Of a DNA stretch of 64,000 nt, positions 1 through 8,936 are shown piece after piece. Each line of letters begins with the position of its first letter. Position 1 is the first letter of the stretch. A model generated the notes under the pieces. It was not told where the DNA came from. It was given only the letters and a program-made list of their open reading frames with translations, and did no database searches. The stretch is taken from assembly GCF_001969445.1 (NCBI RefSeq), contig NZ_CP017297.1, forward strand, positions 682,001 through 746,000, in the 5' to 3' direction. Origin of the DNA: Brachybacterium sp. P6-10-X1 (lineage in GTDB: Bacteria; Actinomycetota; Actinomycetes; Actinomycetales; Dermabacteraceae). Made by a program: the position numbers and the translations under genes.

Positions 1-428
1 TGTCCACGAAGCGCCCCGCAGTCCTGTTCGTGTGCGTGAAGAACGGCGGCAAGTCCCAGATGGCCGCGGCCCTCATGCGCCATCACGCCGGAGATGCCGT
101 CGAAGTTCACTCCGCCGGCACCCGCCCCGGCAGCGCGATCAATGCCCAGTCGGCGGAGTCGATCGCCGAGGTCGGTGCGGACATGTCCTCCGCTGTTCCG
201 CAGCTGGTGACTCCGGAGCTGCTGCGCGGCGTCGATCAGGTGGTCGTCATCGGCGGTGAAGCTGTCATCGAGCCCGTCGAGGGCGTGACCGCTCTGGTAA
301 CCACCTGGCACACCGATGAACCCTCGAAGCGCGGCATCGACGGGATGGAACGCATGCGCCTGGTGCGCGATGACATCGACGGCCACGTCCGCGCGCTCCT
401 GACCGACCTCACCCAGTCCCCGAACTGA
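1..428 (+). CDS. Low-molecular-weight phosphatase-type arsenate reductase (5' end just outside window)
   Basis: The reading frame begins with Ser-Thr-Lys at base 3 and is open from the left edge. Bases 1-2 are TG, so the start codon is very probably an ATG whose A lies one base outside the window. The P-loop near the N-terminus reads FVCVKNGGKSQM, a variant of the CX5R(S/T) loop of LMW protein tyrosine phosphatases; the same CVKNGGKSQ variant occurs in arsenate reductase-like proteins of actinobacterial ars operons. About 141 residues, the normal family length. It probably reduces arsenate, or is a related thiol-dependent phosphatase; the missing loop arginine leaves activity open. The downstream flavoprotein starts 22 nt after its stop, so they form an operon. 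Confidence 0.75.
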   Translation, partial: STKRPAVLFVCVKNGGKSQMAAALMRHHAGDAVEVHSAGTRPGSAINAQSAESIAEVGADMSSAVPQLVTPELLRGVDQVVVIGGEAVIEPVEGVTALVTTWHTDEPSKRGIDGMERMRLVRDDIDGHVRALLTDLTQSPN

Positions 429-450
429 CCAACTACACCTAGGAGATCCC

Positions 451-1791
451 ATGCTCACCACCTCCACCACCTCGCATCCCGTGGTCATCATCGGTGCCGG
501 ACCCATCGGTCTGGCCGCCGCCGCCCACCTCTACGAGCCCGACCTGCCCTTCATCGTTCTTGAGTCCGGGCCCGCAGCCGGAGCGGCGATCACCGGCTGG
601 GGGCACACCCGGCTGTTCTCGCCGTGGCAGTACAACCTCGATTCTGCCGCTCAGCGCCTCCTCGAAGCCAGCGGCTGGACCGCCCCCGACGCCGATGCTC
701 TGCCGACCGGGCACGAACTGCGTGAGCAGTACCTCGAGCCCCTCGCTCAGCTTCCTCAGCTCGCTGAGTCGATCCGCTATGACGCACGTGTCACCGCTGT
801 CTCCCGTGCCGGCGTCGACAAGACCCGCACCGCACGCCGAGAGGAGACCCCCTTCCTCGTCCGGATCGAGACCAGCGACGGGCACAGCGAAGACGTCCTC
901 GCCTCTGCTGTCATCGATGCGTCCGGCACCTGGTCCACTCCCAACCCGCTGGGCCAGGCCGGGCTCCTCGCGCCCGGTGAACGACAGGCCCTCGCCGCGG
1001 GTCGCATCACGCCGCCGCTGCCAGACGTGCAGGGCCGTGATCGCGAGCGCGTCGTCGGCAAGCGCGTCATGGTGACGGGTGCGGGCCACTCGGCCGCCAA
1101 CACCCTGCTGGACCTCGCAGAACTGGACGCTGCCACCACGATCATCTGGGCCGTCCGCACCGCTGACCTCACCCGCGTCTACGGCGGCGGTGAGCAGGAC
1201 GAGCTCGCAGCGCGCGGGGCACTCGGCTCCCGGCTGCGCAAGCTGGTCGACTCCGGACGCATCGAAGTCCTCACCTCGTTCACCATCACCCGCTTCAGCC
1301 TCGAGGACTCGTTGACCGTTCACGCTGTGACCCCGGACGGGGAGCGAGAGGTGAGTGTCGGTGTGCTGGTGCCGGCCACCGGGTTCCGTCCCGAGCTCGG
1401 CATGCTCTCCGAGCTCCGCTTGAACCTGGACCCGGCCGTCGAGGCACCCGCTCAGCTGGGACCGCTCATCGACCCCGAGTTCCACTCCTGCGGATCCGTC
1501 GAGCCCCACGGTGAGCGCGTCCTCTCCCACCCGGAGAAGAACTTCTACATCGTCGGCATGAAGAGCTACGGCCGCGCCCCCACCTTCCTCATGGCCACCG
1601 GCTACGAACAGGTCCGCTCCATTGCGGCAGCCCTTGCCGGCGATCGTGAAGCAGCAGACGCCGTCCACCTCGAACTGCCCGAGACCGGCGTGTGCACCAC
1701 CGACCTCGGCGGCAGCTGCGACGCCCCCGCGCCAGCTGTCGACGCCTGCTGTAGCAGCCCGCAACTGATCGAGCTTTCTGTCGGGCGATGA
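451..1791 (+). CDS. FAD/NAD(P)-binding flavoprotein of the arsenic operon (ArsO/ArsT-like)
   Basis: 446 residues. An N-terminal FAD-binding Rossmann motif GAGPIGLAAAAHL (about residues 14-26) and a second NAD(P)-binding GxGxxA motif, VTGAGHSAANTL (about 208-219), are those of class B flavin monooxygenases and thioredoxin-reductase-like proteins. An ATGF motif near residue 310 is typical of the group. Proteins of this kind (ArsO, ArsT) accompany arsenate reductases in actinobacterial ars operons. The C-terminal tail is cysteine-rich (VCTTDLGGSCD then DACCSS), which could bind As(III) or other soft metals; that is inference. An AGGAG site lies a few bases before the ATG. Redox function is likely; substrate unknown. 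Confidence 0.7.
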   Translation: MLTTSTTSHPVVIIGAGPIGLAAAAHLYEPDLPFIVLESGPAAGAAITGWGHTRLFSPWQYNLDSAAQRLLEASGWTAPDADALPTGHELREQYLEPLAQLPQLAESIRYDARVTAVSRAGVDKTRTARREETPFLVRIETSDGHSEDVLASAVIDASGTWSTPNPLGQAGLLAPGERQALAAGRITPPLPDVQGRDRERVVGKRVMVTGAGHSAANTLLDLAELDAATTIIWAVRTADLTRVYGGGEQDELAARGALGSRLRKLVDSGRIEVLTSFTITRFSLEDSLTVHAVTPDGEREVSVGVLVPATGFRPELGMLSELRLNLDPAVEAPAQLGPLIDPEFHSCGSVEPHGERVLSHPEKNFYIVGMKSYGRAPTFLMATGYEQVRSIAAALAGDREAADAVHLELPETGVCTTDLGGSCDAPAPAVDACCSSPQLIELSVGR

Positions 1792-2117
1792 CTCACCAGC
1801 CGAACGGCGATTGCCGATCGTCCCGCTGACCGCCGGTCCTGTTCCGCCCCCGGCCGCGTCGACCAGGCCTGAACCCGCCGTGGCTTCGCCAGGTAGGCAG
1901 CGGGGCCCTTCGGGCTGTGCGTCGCAGATATCGGTGACGCCGAATACCAGAGCACTTCGGACGGGTTCCTTCCTGGATCAACCGATCATGATTGGTGACC
2001 ACGAAGTCGCAGCCAGCACAAGACGCTCGAGTGCTCGCCGGAGCCCATGACGTTCGGCGTGGCGGAACGAGGCCTCGATCGTCGGGGAAGCGAGTTCGGG
2101 CTCACCTGGCCGCCAGC
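1792..2117. other. Gene-free stretch between ars flavoprotein and cmtR
   Basis: About 325 bases without a convincing gene on either strand. Short open frames have no recognisable protein and no good ribosome binding site. It may hold the decayed end of an ars operon. Confidence 0.4.
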
Positions 2118-2153
2118 GTCACACTGTTCAGTAGTTGGTATATAGTTCAGTGC
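2118..2153 (+). promoter_or_regulatory. cmtR-cadD promoter/operator, probable leaderless transcript
   Basis: A -10-like TATAGT (2141-2146) ends 7 nt before the cmtR ATG, with GTCACA 17 nt upstream. There is no Shine-Dalgarno sequence, so the mRNA probably begins at or next to the ATG. An ACTG-TT-CAGT palindrome lies between the two boxes and outer CACTG/CAGTG arms flank the -10 box, fitting an autoregulatory CmtR operator. A related CAGTG-TT-CACTG palindrome sits before the second cmtR at 14.0 kb. Confidence 0.5.
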
Positions 2154-2513
2154 ATGCTGACTATTGCTTCCCGTCTCGACGTGATGAACCGGCTGGGTCG
2201 CGCGCTGGCCGACCCGACCCGGTCCCGGATCATCCTGACTCTGCTCGTGGGGCCCGCATACCCGGCGGAACTGGCCCGAGATCTGGATCTGACCCGCCCC
2301 AACGTGTCCAATCACCTTGCGTGCCTTCGGGATTGCGGGATCGTGGTCGCCGAGCCCGAGGGTCGTCGGACGCGTTATGAGATTGCCGACTCCCACCTGG
2401 CGCAGGCCCTGACGGCACTGGTCGATGCGACCCTCGCGGTGGACGAACATGCCCCGTGCATCGATTCTGCCTGCTCCGTTCCCGGATGCGATGCAGCAGG
2501 GGAGCGCGCATGA
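2154..2513 (+). CDS. cmtR: CmtR-type Cd(II)/Pb(II)-sensing ArsR-family repressor (copy 1)
   Basis: 119 residues with the winged-helix ArsR fold. It closely follows Mycobacterium tuberculosis CmtR in length and sequence. The three cadmium ligands known for CmtR are present at the same positions: Cys57 and Cys61 in NHLACLRDCG, and Cys102 in DEHAPC. Extra C-terminal cysteines (DSACSVPGCD) could add ligands. In the family, apo-CmtR represses and metal releases it from DNA. It overlaps cadD by ATGA, so both are one transcript. A second copy with the same first 11 residues lies at 13663-14022 next to a metal P-type ATPase. Confidence 0.9.
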   Translation: MLTIASRLDVMNRLGRALADPTRSRIILTLLVGPAYPAELARDLDLTRPNVSNHLACLRDCGIVVAEPEGRRTRYEIADSHLAQALTALVDATLAVDEHAPCIDSACSVPGCDAAGERA

Positions 2514-3112
2514 TCCTCGCCTCGGTGCTGCAGGCGATGGGTCTGTTCGTAGCGACCAACGTCGACGACATCATCGTGCTTTCCCTCTTCTTCGCCCGAG
2601 GTGCGGGCCAGCGCGGCACCACCGCCCGCATTCTGGCCGGGCAGTACCTCGGGTTCGTCGGCATCCTCGGTGCCGCTGTTCTAGTGACCATCGGCGCCGG
2701 AGCATTCCTGCCGTCGGCCGCCATCCCGTACTTCGGACTCATCCCTCTGGGCCTCGGTCTCTGGGCCGCGTGGCAGGCATGGCGCGGAGGCGATGACGAC
2801 GATGACGACGACGCCAAGATTGCCGGCAAGAAGGTCGGCGCGTGGACGGTCGCAGGCGTCACCTTCGCCAACGGCGGCGACAACATCGGTGTCTACACCC
2901 CGGTCTTCCTGAGCGTGGAGCCTCTCGCAGTGGCCGCCTACTGCATCGTCTTCCTCGCACTCGTTGCAGTCTTGGTGGTACTGGCCAAACTCGTCGCCAC
3001 CCGTCCACCGATCGCCGAAGTCCTCGAACGCTGGGAGCACATCCTCTTCCCCATCGTTCTCATCGGTCTCGGCATCGTCATCCTCGTCAGCGGCGGAGCC
3101 TTCGGCCTCTGA
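2510..3112 (+). CDS. cadD: CadD-family cadmium resistance transporter
   Basis: 200 residues, about six membrane helices in two halves. Each half carries a conserved acidic motif, NVDD (residues 17-20) and NGGDNIGVY, which match the CadD family. A run of seven aspartates in the central loop (about residues 95-101) is notable and may bind metal; this is inference. The ATG overlaps the stop of cmtR, so translation is coupled and expression is presumably de-repressed by Cd(II). CadD proteins give cadmium resistance by export or sequestration at the membrane. Confidence 0.85.
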   Translation: MILASVLQAMGLFVATNVDDIIVLSLFFARGAGQRGTTARILAGQYLGFVGILGAAVLVTIGAGAFLPSAAIPYFGLIPLGLGLWAAWQAWRGGDDDDDDDAKIAGKKVGAWTVAGVTFANGGDNIGVYTPVFLSVEPLAVAAYCIVFLALVAVLVVLAKLVATRPPIAEVLERWEHILFPIVLIGLGIVILVSGGAFGL

Positions 3113-3483
3113 CTCAGCCAAAGCGAACACAGGTCCCGGGCTCGACAGATCAGTGTCGGATCTTGGACTCGGGACGCTTGGTCACGTCGGCATCGACTGA
3201 GCGTGGACCGGACCTGAGTCCCGCCGAGCTCCCGCCGTTCAACGGGGAGGGCTTGCTCATGGTGAGCGCGTCTGAGTTCCAGGGCGCGCCGGTCGATGGC
3301 TAGCCTGACCGGGGCTAGTGGAGTAGCTGGCGCAACGGTGAACGGAAGACTGGACAGCATGTTGATGATCGGTGCGCGCCGAGGGGCTTCCCGTGCGGCG
3401 AACGGAATGGCAGACAATGACGCCGAGACGGTCGTCTCGCCGGCTCGCGCAGCGGGCGCCAAGACGCTTTGCGGGACGAGCTC
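3113..3483. other. Gene-free spacer before the CopD-CtaG gene
   Basis: About 370 bases. Frames here encode nothing recognisable. An imperfect inverted repeat with GTCCCG/CGGGAC ends (about 3133-3175) could act as a weak terminator for cmtR-cadD, and an imperfect CTAGCC/GGCTAG palindrome lies at 3300-3318. Confidence 0.3.
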
Positions 3484-5475
3484 GTGAGCTCGATGCGCAC
3501 CAGGGTCCTCGTCGTTTGTGCTGCGGCGCCGTGGGCTGTTCTGTGGACGGTGATCGCGGCCGCCATGGCAGGGGCGCCTGCCTCAGTGGAGCTCATCGAT
3601 GCTGGCCCGATGGTGCGGTGGGGGTTGCCGGTCGTCGATGTCCTTGGTGATGTGGTCGGTGCGGCGACCGTGGCGTGCCTCGTGCTGGCGCTCGTCGTGC
3701 TGCCCCGTCGTGCGGAACCGTCCGCGTCGGAGGCTGATCAGGATCACGCTGAGGTATCTCGGTTCCATCCGTCGTACGAGCGGGCGCTCGACATCGGCAT
3801 GGTCCTGGCAATGGTGTGGTCAGTGCTGCTGGTCGTCCGGATGGTCCTCGGCTACGCCCTGGCGGCGGGCCAGGCCCCTTTCTCACCGCGCTTCGGGTCC
3901 GATCTCCTGATGTACATCACCCGGCTCGAACTCGGTCAGTACCAGCTCGCCGGCGCGGTGTTCGTCGCTGCCGCCTCGACGATGCTGATCATCGTGAGGT
4001 CCCGAACGGGGCTGCTGGTCGCGCTGGGCTTGGTGTTCGCGACGCTGGTGACGAAGTCGATGACGGGGCATGCCTCGGGGCAGTCCTCTCACGAGGCGGC
4101 CACGAGCGCGATGATCGTGCACCTCGTGGCTGCCGGAGTGTGGCTGGGCGGCCTGGTGCTGCTCGTGCTGCTCGCGGGGCGGCTCGGAGCACGACTGGGG
4201 GATGCCGCCGAACGATTCAGCGTCCTGGCACTTGCTTGCTACGGAGCGTTGGCCGCTAGCGGCGTCGCCTCTGCCCTGGTCCGACTCTCCGCCCCCCTGG
4301 ATCTCGTGACCACGGCGTACGGGTGGATGCTCGTGCTGAAGACGGCGCTGCTGGTGCTGCTGGGCGGAGCAGGCTGGTGGCAACGCCGTCGGGTGCTGGT
4401 CCGGCTGCGGGACTCGGACCGCCGGAGAGACTTCCTGTGGCTCGCCGCGGGAGAAGTCTTCCTGATCGCCGCGGCGACCGGACTCGCTGCCGCATTATCG
4501 AACTCGGCGCCTCCGGTGCCGGACGAGCCCGAACCGGTCACCTCGACGGCTGAGGCGCTGACCGACTACCCCTTGCCCGCTCCGCCCGAGCTGACGGCAC
4601 TGCTCACGACCTGGCGTGTTGACGTCGCCGGGATGGCGCTCGCCCTCGGTCTCGCTGTCATCTACCTCTGGGTGCGGATGCGCCGCCTCGTGCCGGAGAC
4701 AGGCGGGCGGACCTGGCCCGTGGCGAGGACGGCGGCGTGGATCGCGGGATGCGCGGTCATCCTCTGGGCAACCAGCGGGGCGCCGGGGGTGTACGCGCCG
4801 GTGCAGTTCTCTGCGCACTTGGGCCAGCACGCCCTGCTTGCTCTGGTGGCGGCCCCGCTGCTGGTCGCCGGTCGTTTCGGTGACCTCGTGCGGGAGCGGA
4901 TCGCTCCTCGGTCGGATGGGTCTGCAGGGTTGCGCGAGCTCGTCGACTGGAAGCCGGGCTCTCGCGTGGGTCAGTGGCTCACTCATCCGGCGGCGCTGGC
5001 GCTGCTCGGCGCGGCGGGATTCGCGGCGATCTACCTGACACCGGCACTCGGCGCGGGATTGCATACCGCGCCGGGCCGACTGGTCATCCTCACGGCCGCC
5101 GTGGTGGTCGGCGCTGCGGTGGCACTGCCATTCCAGGGCAGGGCGCTGGGCGGTGGCAGGGTCGCTAGGGTGGAGCGCTGGGTGGCCCTTGCTGTGGGGA
5201 CCGGCGTCCTTGCTGGCCTGGCGATTGTGTTGGCGCTGGCGCTCCCGGTCGTGGAGCCCGACTGGTTCGCGGCCATGGGGCGGACCTGGGGCGCCGATGC
5301 GCTCGGGGATCAACGACTCGGTGGCTGGCTGCTGCTGGCGATGGTGCTGGTGCTGGCGGTCCTGCACGGCGCACTGATCCCGCGTTCGCGCCGACCCAGC
5401 GAAGAACTCTCGGCCGATCGTGACGCTGCGGCGCGGCAGCGAACTCGCTCAGCGCCTCGGCCCGGCTCGTCGTGA
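3484..5475 (+). CDS. CopD/CtaG fusion: copper transport and cytochrome oxidase assembly membrane protein
   Basis: About 663 residues and more than a dozen predicted membrane helices. The N-terminal half is a CopD copper-resistance domain, with the GHASGQSSHEAAT segment and following helices. The C-terminal half is a caa3-type CtaG oxidase-assembly domain, with the AHLGQHALLALVAAPLL segment. The fusion is common in actinobacteria and is thought to move copper across the membrane to cuproproteins. I chose GTG at 3484 with GGACGAG just upstream; ATG at 3493 is also possible. It converges on copC at 5521, its natural partner. Confidence 0.85.
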   Translation: MSSMRTRVLVVCAAAPWAVLWTVIAAAMAGAPASVELIDAGPMVRWGLPVVDVLGDVVGAATVACLVLALVVLPRRAEPSASEADQDHAEVSRFHPSYERALDIGMVLAMVWSVLLVVRMVLGYALAAGQAPFSPRFGSDLLMYITRLELGQYQLAGAVFVAAASTMLIIVRSRTGLLVALGLVFATLVTKSMTGHASGQSSHEAATSAMIVHLVAAGVWLGGLVLLVLLAGRLGARLGDAAERFSVLALACYGALAASGVASALVRLSAPLDLVTTAYGWMLVLKTALLVLLGGAGWWQRRRVLVRLRDSDRRRDFLWLAAGEVFLIAAATGLAAALSNSAPPVPDEPEPVTSTAEALTDYPLPAPPELTALLTTWRVDVAGMALALGLAVIYLWVRMRRLVPETGGRTWPVARTAAWIAGCAVILWATSGAPGVYAPVQFSAHLGQHALLALVAAPLLVAGRFGDLVRERIAPRSDGSAGLRELVDWKPGSRVGQWLTHPAALALLGAAGFAAIYLTPALGAGLHTAPGRLVILTAAVVVGAAVALPFQGRALGGGRVARVERWVALAVGTGVLAGLAIVLALALPVVEPDWFAAMGRTWGADALGDQRLGGWLLLAMVLVLAVLHGALIPRSRRPSEELSADRDAAARQRTRSAPRPGSS

Positions 5476-5520
5476 TGCGGGGCCCTCAGCGGGTTCCCGA
5501 TGGTCAGGGGGTGAGGCGGG

Positions 5521-6174
5521 TCAGTCGGTGCGGTGACCGGAGTTGCGGCGCAGGCGGACGACGATCGCGCCGATGACGGCGAGCACCAGCAGCAGGGCGA
5601 GGCCGCCGAGGATCATGCCGAGGGGGAGCCCGCTCTCGCTCTGCGATGCATCTGCCTGCTCGACAGGGGTGGCTTCGGCGCTCGGCTCGCCCGTGCCGGT
5701 GGTCGGGGCCTCCTCATCTGACCCGGAGTCTGCTGTGTCCGTGGCCTCGGCGCCGACCGTTACGGTGAAGTCGACTGTGCCCTCGATCGGGTGACCGTCC
5801 GAGGAGACGACACGCCACTGGACCTGATAGTCGTCGGCCGGCAGCGCCGGTAGATCGATCGAGGCCGTGTTGCCGGACACGGTGGGCGTCTCGGTGAAGA
5901 TCTCCTCGCCGGCGGAGTTGGTCAATCGCACGACCGGGGAGAGGTTGAGCACCTCGTCGCTGTAGGTGAGCTCGAGCGTCTCGGGGGCCTGCTCGAAGCT
6001 CTCGCCGGAAGCCGGACTCGACGAGATCAAGGAGTCGTGCGCCGATGCTGCGGGCAACAGTGTGGGCACCGCCAGCGGCATCAGCACGGCGGCGAGCATC
6101 CCGACAAGGCTGGCCAGCGTGACCCGCACCGACGCCTTGGTGGCCCTGCGCGCAACTGTCGTGTCCGCTGTCAT
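5521..6174 (-). CDS. copC: CopC-domain copper resistance protein, membrane anchored
   Basis: 217 residues. A signal peptide ending LPAASA is followed by the mature AHDSLISSSPASGE start, with His right after the cleavage site as in CopC Cu(II) sites. An Ig-like CopC domain follows, including SSDGHPIEGTVDF near its end. Then come an acidic Ser/Thr/Glu-rich linker, one C-terminal membrane helix (about 185-207) and a basic tail. The ATG at 6174 is preceded by GAGGGGAA; longer frames upstream lack support. It should bind periplasmic-side copper and pass it to the CopD domain encoded convergently. Confidence 0.85.
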   Translation of the reverse strand: MTADTTVARRATKASVRVTLASLVGMLAAVLMPLAVPTLLPAASAHDSLISSSPASGESFEQAPETLELTYSDEVLNLSPVVRLTNSAGEEIFTETPTVSGNTASIDLPALPADDYQVQWRVVSSDGHPIEGTVDFTVTVGAEATDTADSGSDEEAPTTGTGEPSAEATPVEQADASQSESGLPLGMILGGLALLLVLAVIGAIVVRLRRNSGHRTD

Positions 6175-6306
6175 AACATTCCCCTCTTCGGATGACCCCT
6201 CTTGCGGGCGGGTTTGTCCCCGTGACCGGGGCGCATCGAGTGTAGCGGCGTGCCACGAGACACCCACGGAAGCGTTTCCCAGGATCGGCTCGTCTGACTA
6301 CACCAC

Positions 6307-6340
6307 TTCACATTAGCCCAAACAGCGATATCATCGCCGT
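6307..6340 (+). promoter_or_regulatory. arsR-czc promoter, probable leaderless
   Basis: TTCACA (6307-6312), 16 nt, TATCAT (6329-6334), then 6 nt to the ATG at 6341. There is no ribosome binding site, so the transcript is probably leaderless. The GCGATATCATCGC stretch is nearly palindromic and overlaps the -10 box, a plausible site for ArsR autorepression. Confidence 0.5.
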
Positions 6341-6715
6341 ATGACGATTGATGCTTTCCTGGCCGAGCCCCAGTTCGAGGTCGCAGACAGCCACGCCGCG
6401 CTCTTCCATGCCCTTGCCGAACCGACGCGCCTGGCCCTCCTCCAGCACCTCTCGACCGGTGAGCACCGGGTTCGCGACCTTGTCGAGCACATGCACCTTG
6501 CCCAGTCGACCGTCAGCAAGCACCTCTCGTGCCTGCGCGACTGCGGTCTGGTCACCGCACGCACCGAAGGCCGTTCCTCGTGGTTCGCCCTCACCGATCT
6601 GCGCCGGCTGACCGACCTGCTCGAGGTGGCGGACGACCTGCTCGAGACATCCGGGACCACCTTGTCCCTGAAGAACCACCGCGACCACGAGGACCTCGAG
6701 GACGGGGACCTCTGA
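6341..6715 (+). CDS. ArsR/SmtB-family metal-responsive repressor
   Basis: 124 residues, winged helix: ALAEPTRLALLQHL helix, then the recognition region AQSTVSKHLSCLRDCGLV. The C-terminus is rich in His/Asp (LKNHRDHEDLEDGD), like zinc-sensing SmtB/CzrA proteins that bind metal at the C-terminal helix. Its stop overlaps the ATG of the CDF exporter, so it very likely controls that gene in response to Zn(II) or a similar metal. It also retains the CLRDC pair seen in CmtR, so Cd sensing cannot be excluded. Confidence 0.85.
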   Translation: MTIDAFLAEPQFEVADSHAALFHALAEPTRLALLQHLSTGEHRVRDLVEHMHLAQSTVSKHLSCLRDCGLVTARTEGRSSWFALTDLRRLTDLLEVADDLLETSGTTLSLKNHRDHEDLEDGDL

Positions 6716-7647
6716 TGAGCTCGGGACACGACCACTCACACGGCGCCGGCGGGCCGAGCACCGCCCGGACGCGACTCGCCATCGCTTTCGCCATCACGAC
6801 CGTCATCGTGCTCGCACAAGCGATCGGGAGCGTCGTCACCGGAAGTCTTGCCCTGCTCACGGACACGGCGCACGCCCTCGTCGACGCCTCCGGTCTGCTC
6901 GTCGCGCTGATCGCGGCGACGATGATGCTGCGTCCGGCGAGCAGCGGCAAAACCTGGGGGTTCGCTCGTATCGAGGTACTGGCGGCCTTGGCTCAAGCCA
7001 CGCTTTTGATCGTGGTCGGCACCTACACCGCCGTCGAGGGCATCTCGCGACTGACGGACCCCCCGGAGGTCCCCTCGGGAGAGCTGCTCATCTTCGGTGT
7101 GATCGGGCTGGTCGCGAACATTGTCGGGATTCTCGTCCTGACCGGAGGCAAGGACTCGAGCCTGAACATGCGTGCCGCGTTCCTTGAGGTCCTCAATGAC
7201 GCTCTCGGGTCGCTCGGTGTGATCACCGCCGCGATCGTGATCCAGGTGACTGGGTTCCAACAGGCCGACGCACTGGCCGGATTGTTCATCGCTGCGCTGA
7301 TCGTGCCCCGAGCGTTCCGCATCATGGCCGAGACGCTGCGGATCCTCATGGAGTACACCCCGAAGGGGATTGATCTCGATCAGGTGCGCGAGCACATCCT
7401 CGCGCTCGAACACGTCCAGGACGTCCACGACCTGCATGCCTCGGCGATCGGGAGCAATCTGCCGATCTTCTCGGCGCACGTCGTCGTGGGGGAGGAGTGC
7501 TTCGAGTCGGCTCACGCGCTGGGGATCCTCGAAGAGGTCCATCTCTGCGTCAGGACGCACTTCCCGATCGCGTTCGAGCACGCCACGATCCAGTTGGAGA
7601 GCCCGTCCGTGCATCGTCGTGAATCCGAGCGCACCCTGCACGCGTAG
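6715..7647 (+). CDS. Cation diffusion facilitator (Zn/Cd/Co exporter)
   Basis: 310 residues. Histidine-rich start (GHDHSHGAG), six membrane helices, then a cytoplasmic CDF dimerisation domain containing VHDLHASAIG. Helix 2 has the family HxxxD metal site (DTAHALVDA). The equivalent helix-5 position reads EVLND, with Glu in place of His, which could change metal preference. Translation is coupled to the upstream ArsR gene (TGATG overlap). The family exports Zn(II) or Cd(II) in exchange for protons. Confidence 0.88.
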   Translation: MSSGHDHSHGAGGPSTARTRLAIAFAITTVIVLAQAIGSVVTGSLALLTDTAHALVDASGLLVALIAATMMLRPASSGKTWGFARIEVLAALAQATLLIVVGTYTAVEGISRLTDPPEVPSGELLIFGVIGLVANIVGILVLTGGKDSSLNMRAAFLEVLNDALGSLGVITAAIVIQVTGFQQADALAGLFIAALIVPRAFRIMAETLRILMEYTPKGIDLDQVREHILALEHVQDVHDLHASAIGSNLPIFSAHVVVGEECFESAHALGILEEVHLCVRTHFPIAFEHATIQLESPSVHRRESERTLHA

Positions 7648-7693
7648 CGTCCACCGATCCGCACATCTCTTGGCCGCGGGGGAATGCGACAAA

Positions 7694-7731
7694 GCGGCGC
7701 GCAGCCCACCCGGGGGTGGGTTGCGCGCCGC
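7694..7731. terminator. Strong hairpin between converging CDF and NlpC/P60 genes
   Basis: Two 18-base arms (7694-7711 and 7714-7731) pair with a single G-T mismatch and a two-base loop. It lies midway between two convergent genes and probably terminates both. Confidence 0.7.
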
Positions 7732-7746
7732 GGTGAGTCGCTGGAC

Positions 7747-8574
7747 TCAGCGGAAGGAGACGAAGGTGGGATTGCCCCAGATGGTGCGCTCGGTGACGGC
7801 GCCGGGGGAGCGGCCTGCATCAACGACCTTGTCGCCGCCGGCGTAGATCCCCATGTGTCCGGGCCACACGACGAGGTCGCCGGGCTGGGCCTCGGACTTG
7901 GAGATCTGGGTGCCGGCGTCGACCTGCTGGCCGGATGTGCGCGGAAGGTCGATGCCGACCTGCTTGTAGGCGTACTGGGTCAGGCCGGAGCAGTCGAAGC
8001 TCACGCCCGGGTTGCTCGAGCCCCAGGAGTAGGCGGCGCCCATCTGGGTCCGTGCGGCGTCGACGATCGCCTGCCCGGTGCTGCTGGCGGAGGATGCGGG
8101 CGCAGGAACTGACGCGCCGCCACCGCTGACGGCCGGGGTGGAACCGTTGAGCGAGCCGCGCGTCTCGGGGCCCACCACGCCGTCGACCTGCAGGTCGTTG
8201 CTCTGCTGGTAGTCCTTCACCGCGCTATGGGTGAGCGGGCCGAACTTTCCGTCGACGGCGAGTGAGGCACCCTCATCGTTCAGTGCGGACTGGAGCTGCT
8301 CGACCGAGGCGCCCTGGGATCCCCAGCGAAGCTTCTCGGAGGAGTCCAGCGCCTGCGCCGGGGCCGGAGCAACGGGGGCGACGGCCTGAGAGACCGCGGA
8401 CGGCGCGGTGGCCGGAGCCGTGGGTGCCGCCTGTGCCGCCCCGCTGGCGAAGGCGGAGCCGAGGAGGACGGTGCCGAGGACGGCGGCGCCTCCGGTGCCG
8501 CGCAGGGCGCGTCCGCTGGGGCGAAGAGGGGTGACTGCGCGGCCGTCCGCGCGATGGGAATTGCTCGTGGCCAT
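7747..8574 (-). CDS. Secreted NlpC/P60 endopeptidase with peptidoglycan-binding domain
   Basis: 275 residues. Signal peptide (hydrophobic AAVLGTVLLGSAFASGAAQAAP), an Ala/Pro linker, a PG_binding_1 domain (LRWGSQGASVEQLQSAL to VDGVVGPETRGSL), a Ser/Ala linker, then NlpC/P60. Catalytic Cys is in FDCSGLTQYAY and the His is in GHMGIYAGG. It should cleave gamma-D-Glu-meso-DAP type stem peptides in the wall. It stands alone between convergent and upstream genes and looks like a host cell-wall gene inside the metal island. Confidence 0.88.
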   Translation of the reverse strand: MATSNSHRADGRAVTPLRPSGRALRGTGGAAVLGTVLLGSAFASGAAQAAPTAPATAPSAVSQAVAPVAPAPAQALDSSEKLRWGSQGASVEQLQSALNDEGASLAVDGKFGPLTHSAVKDYQQSNDLQVDGVVGPETRGSLNGSTPAVSGGGASVPAPASSASSTGQAIVDAARTQMGAAYSWGSSNPGVSFDCSGLTQYAYKQVGIDLPRTSGQQVDAGTQISKSEAQPGDLVVWPGHMGIYAGGDKVVDAGRSPGAVTERTIWGNPTFVSFR

Positions 8575-8936
8575 GAATTTTCTCCGTGTATATCCCCGAG
8601 TTTATGCACGGGGTCGTCTGGCATGGGGTCGCGGTAACGTCGACAGCAGAGCATGCGTCGGGAAGAACATCTCGTCCCTCGTCACCGGTGGAACCAACGT
8701 ACCGATCGAGACGACCGCTGAATAGCGTTATGAGCGACCCCGACCAACGATTTCGCCTGCTCTTGAAGCCCATCGCGGCATAGGCCCCGGGGGCATACCT
8801 TCTCTTTACTGAACCCCGATGCCGCTTACTGAACCCCGATGCCGCGATGGGGTCGACGTCACGAGTCGCAGTCGAGGTGGGCGAACCCCGTCGGTCATCA
8901 GGCAGCACATCGGCAGGAGAAGAAGCCTTGCTGGGC
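8575..8936. other. Promoter region of NlpC/P60 gene, no gene seen
   Basis: About 360 bases upstream (minus strand) of the peptidase and downstream of ccdA. No coding frame is convincing. A cis-regulatory leader such as the c-di-AMP riboswitch would be expected for such a peptidase, but I could not match its conserved core. It ends with a 20-bp tandem duplication at 8806-8845. Confidence 0.4.
8806..8845. repeat. Perfect 20-bp tandem duplication
   Basis: The unit ttactgaaccccgatgccgc is present twice head to tail (8806-8825 and 8826-8845). It is non-coding and of unknown role. Confidence 0.9.

Noticed and set aside
7747..8930. c-di-AMP (ydaO) riboswitch before the NlpC/P60 gene
   Set aside because: Expected from gene type, but I could not line up the conserved core and paired stems in the leader. 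A covariance-model search would settle it.
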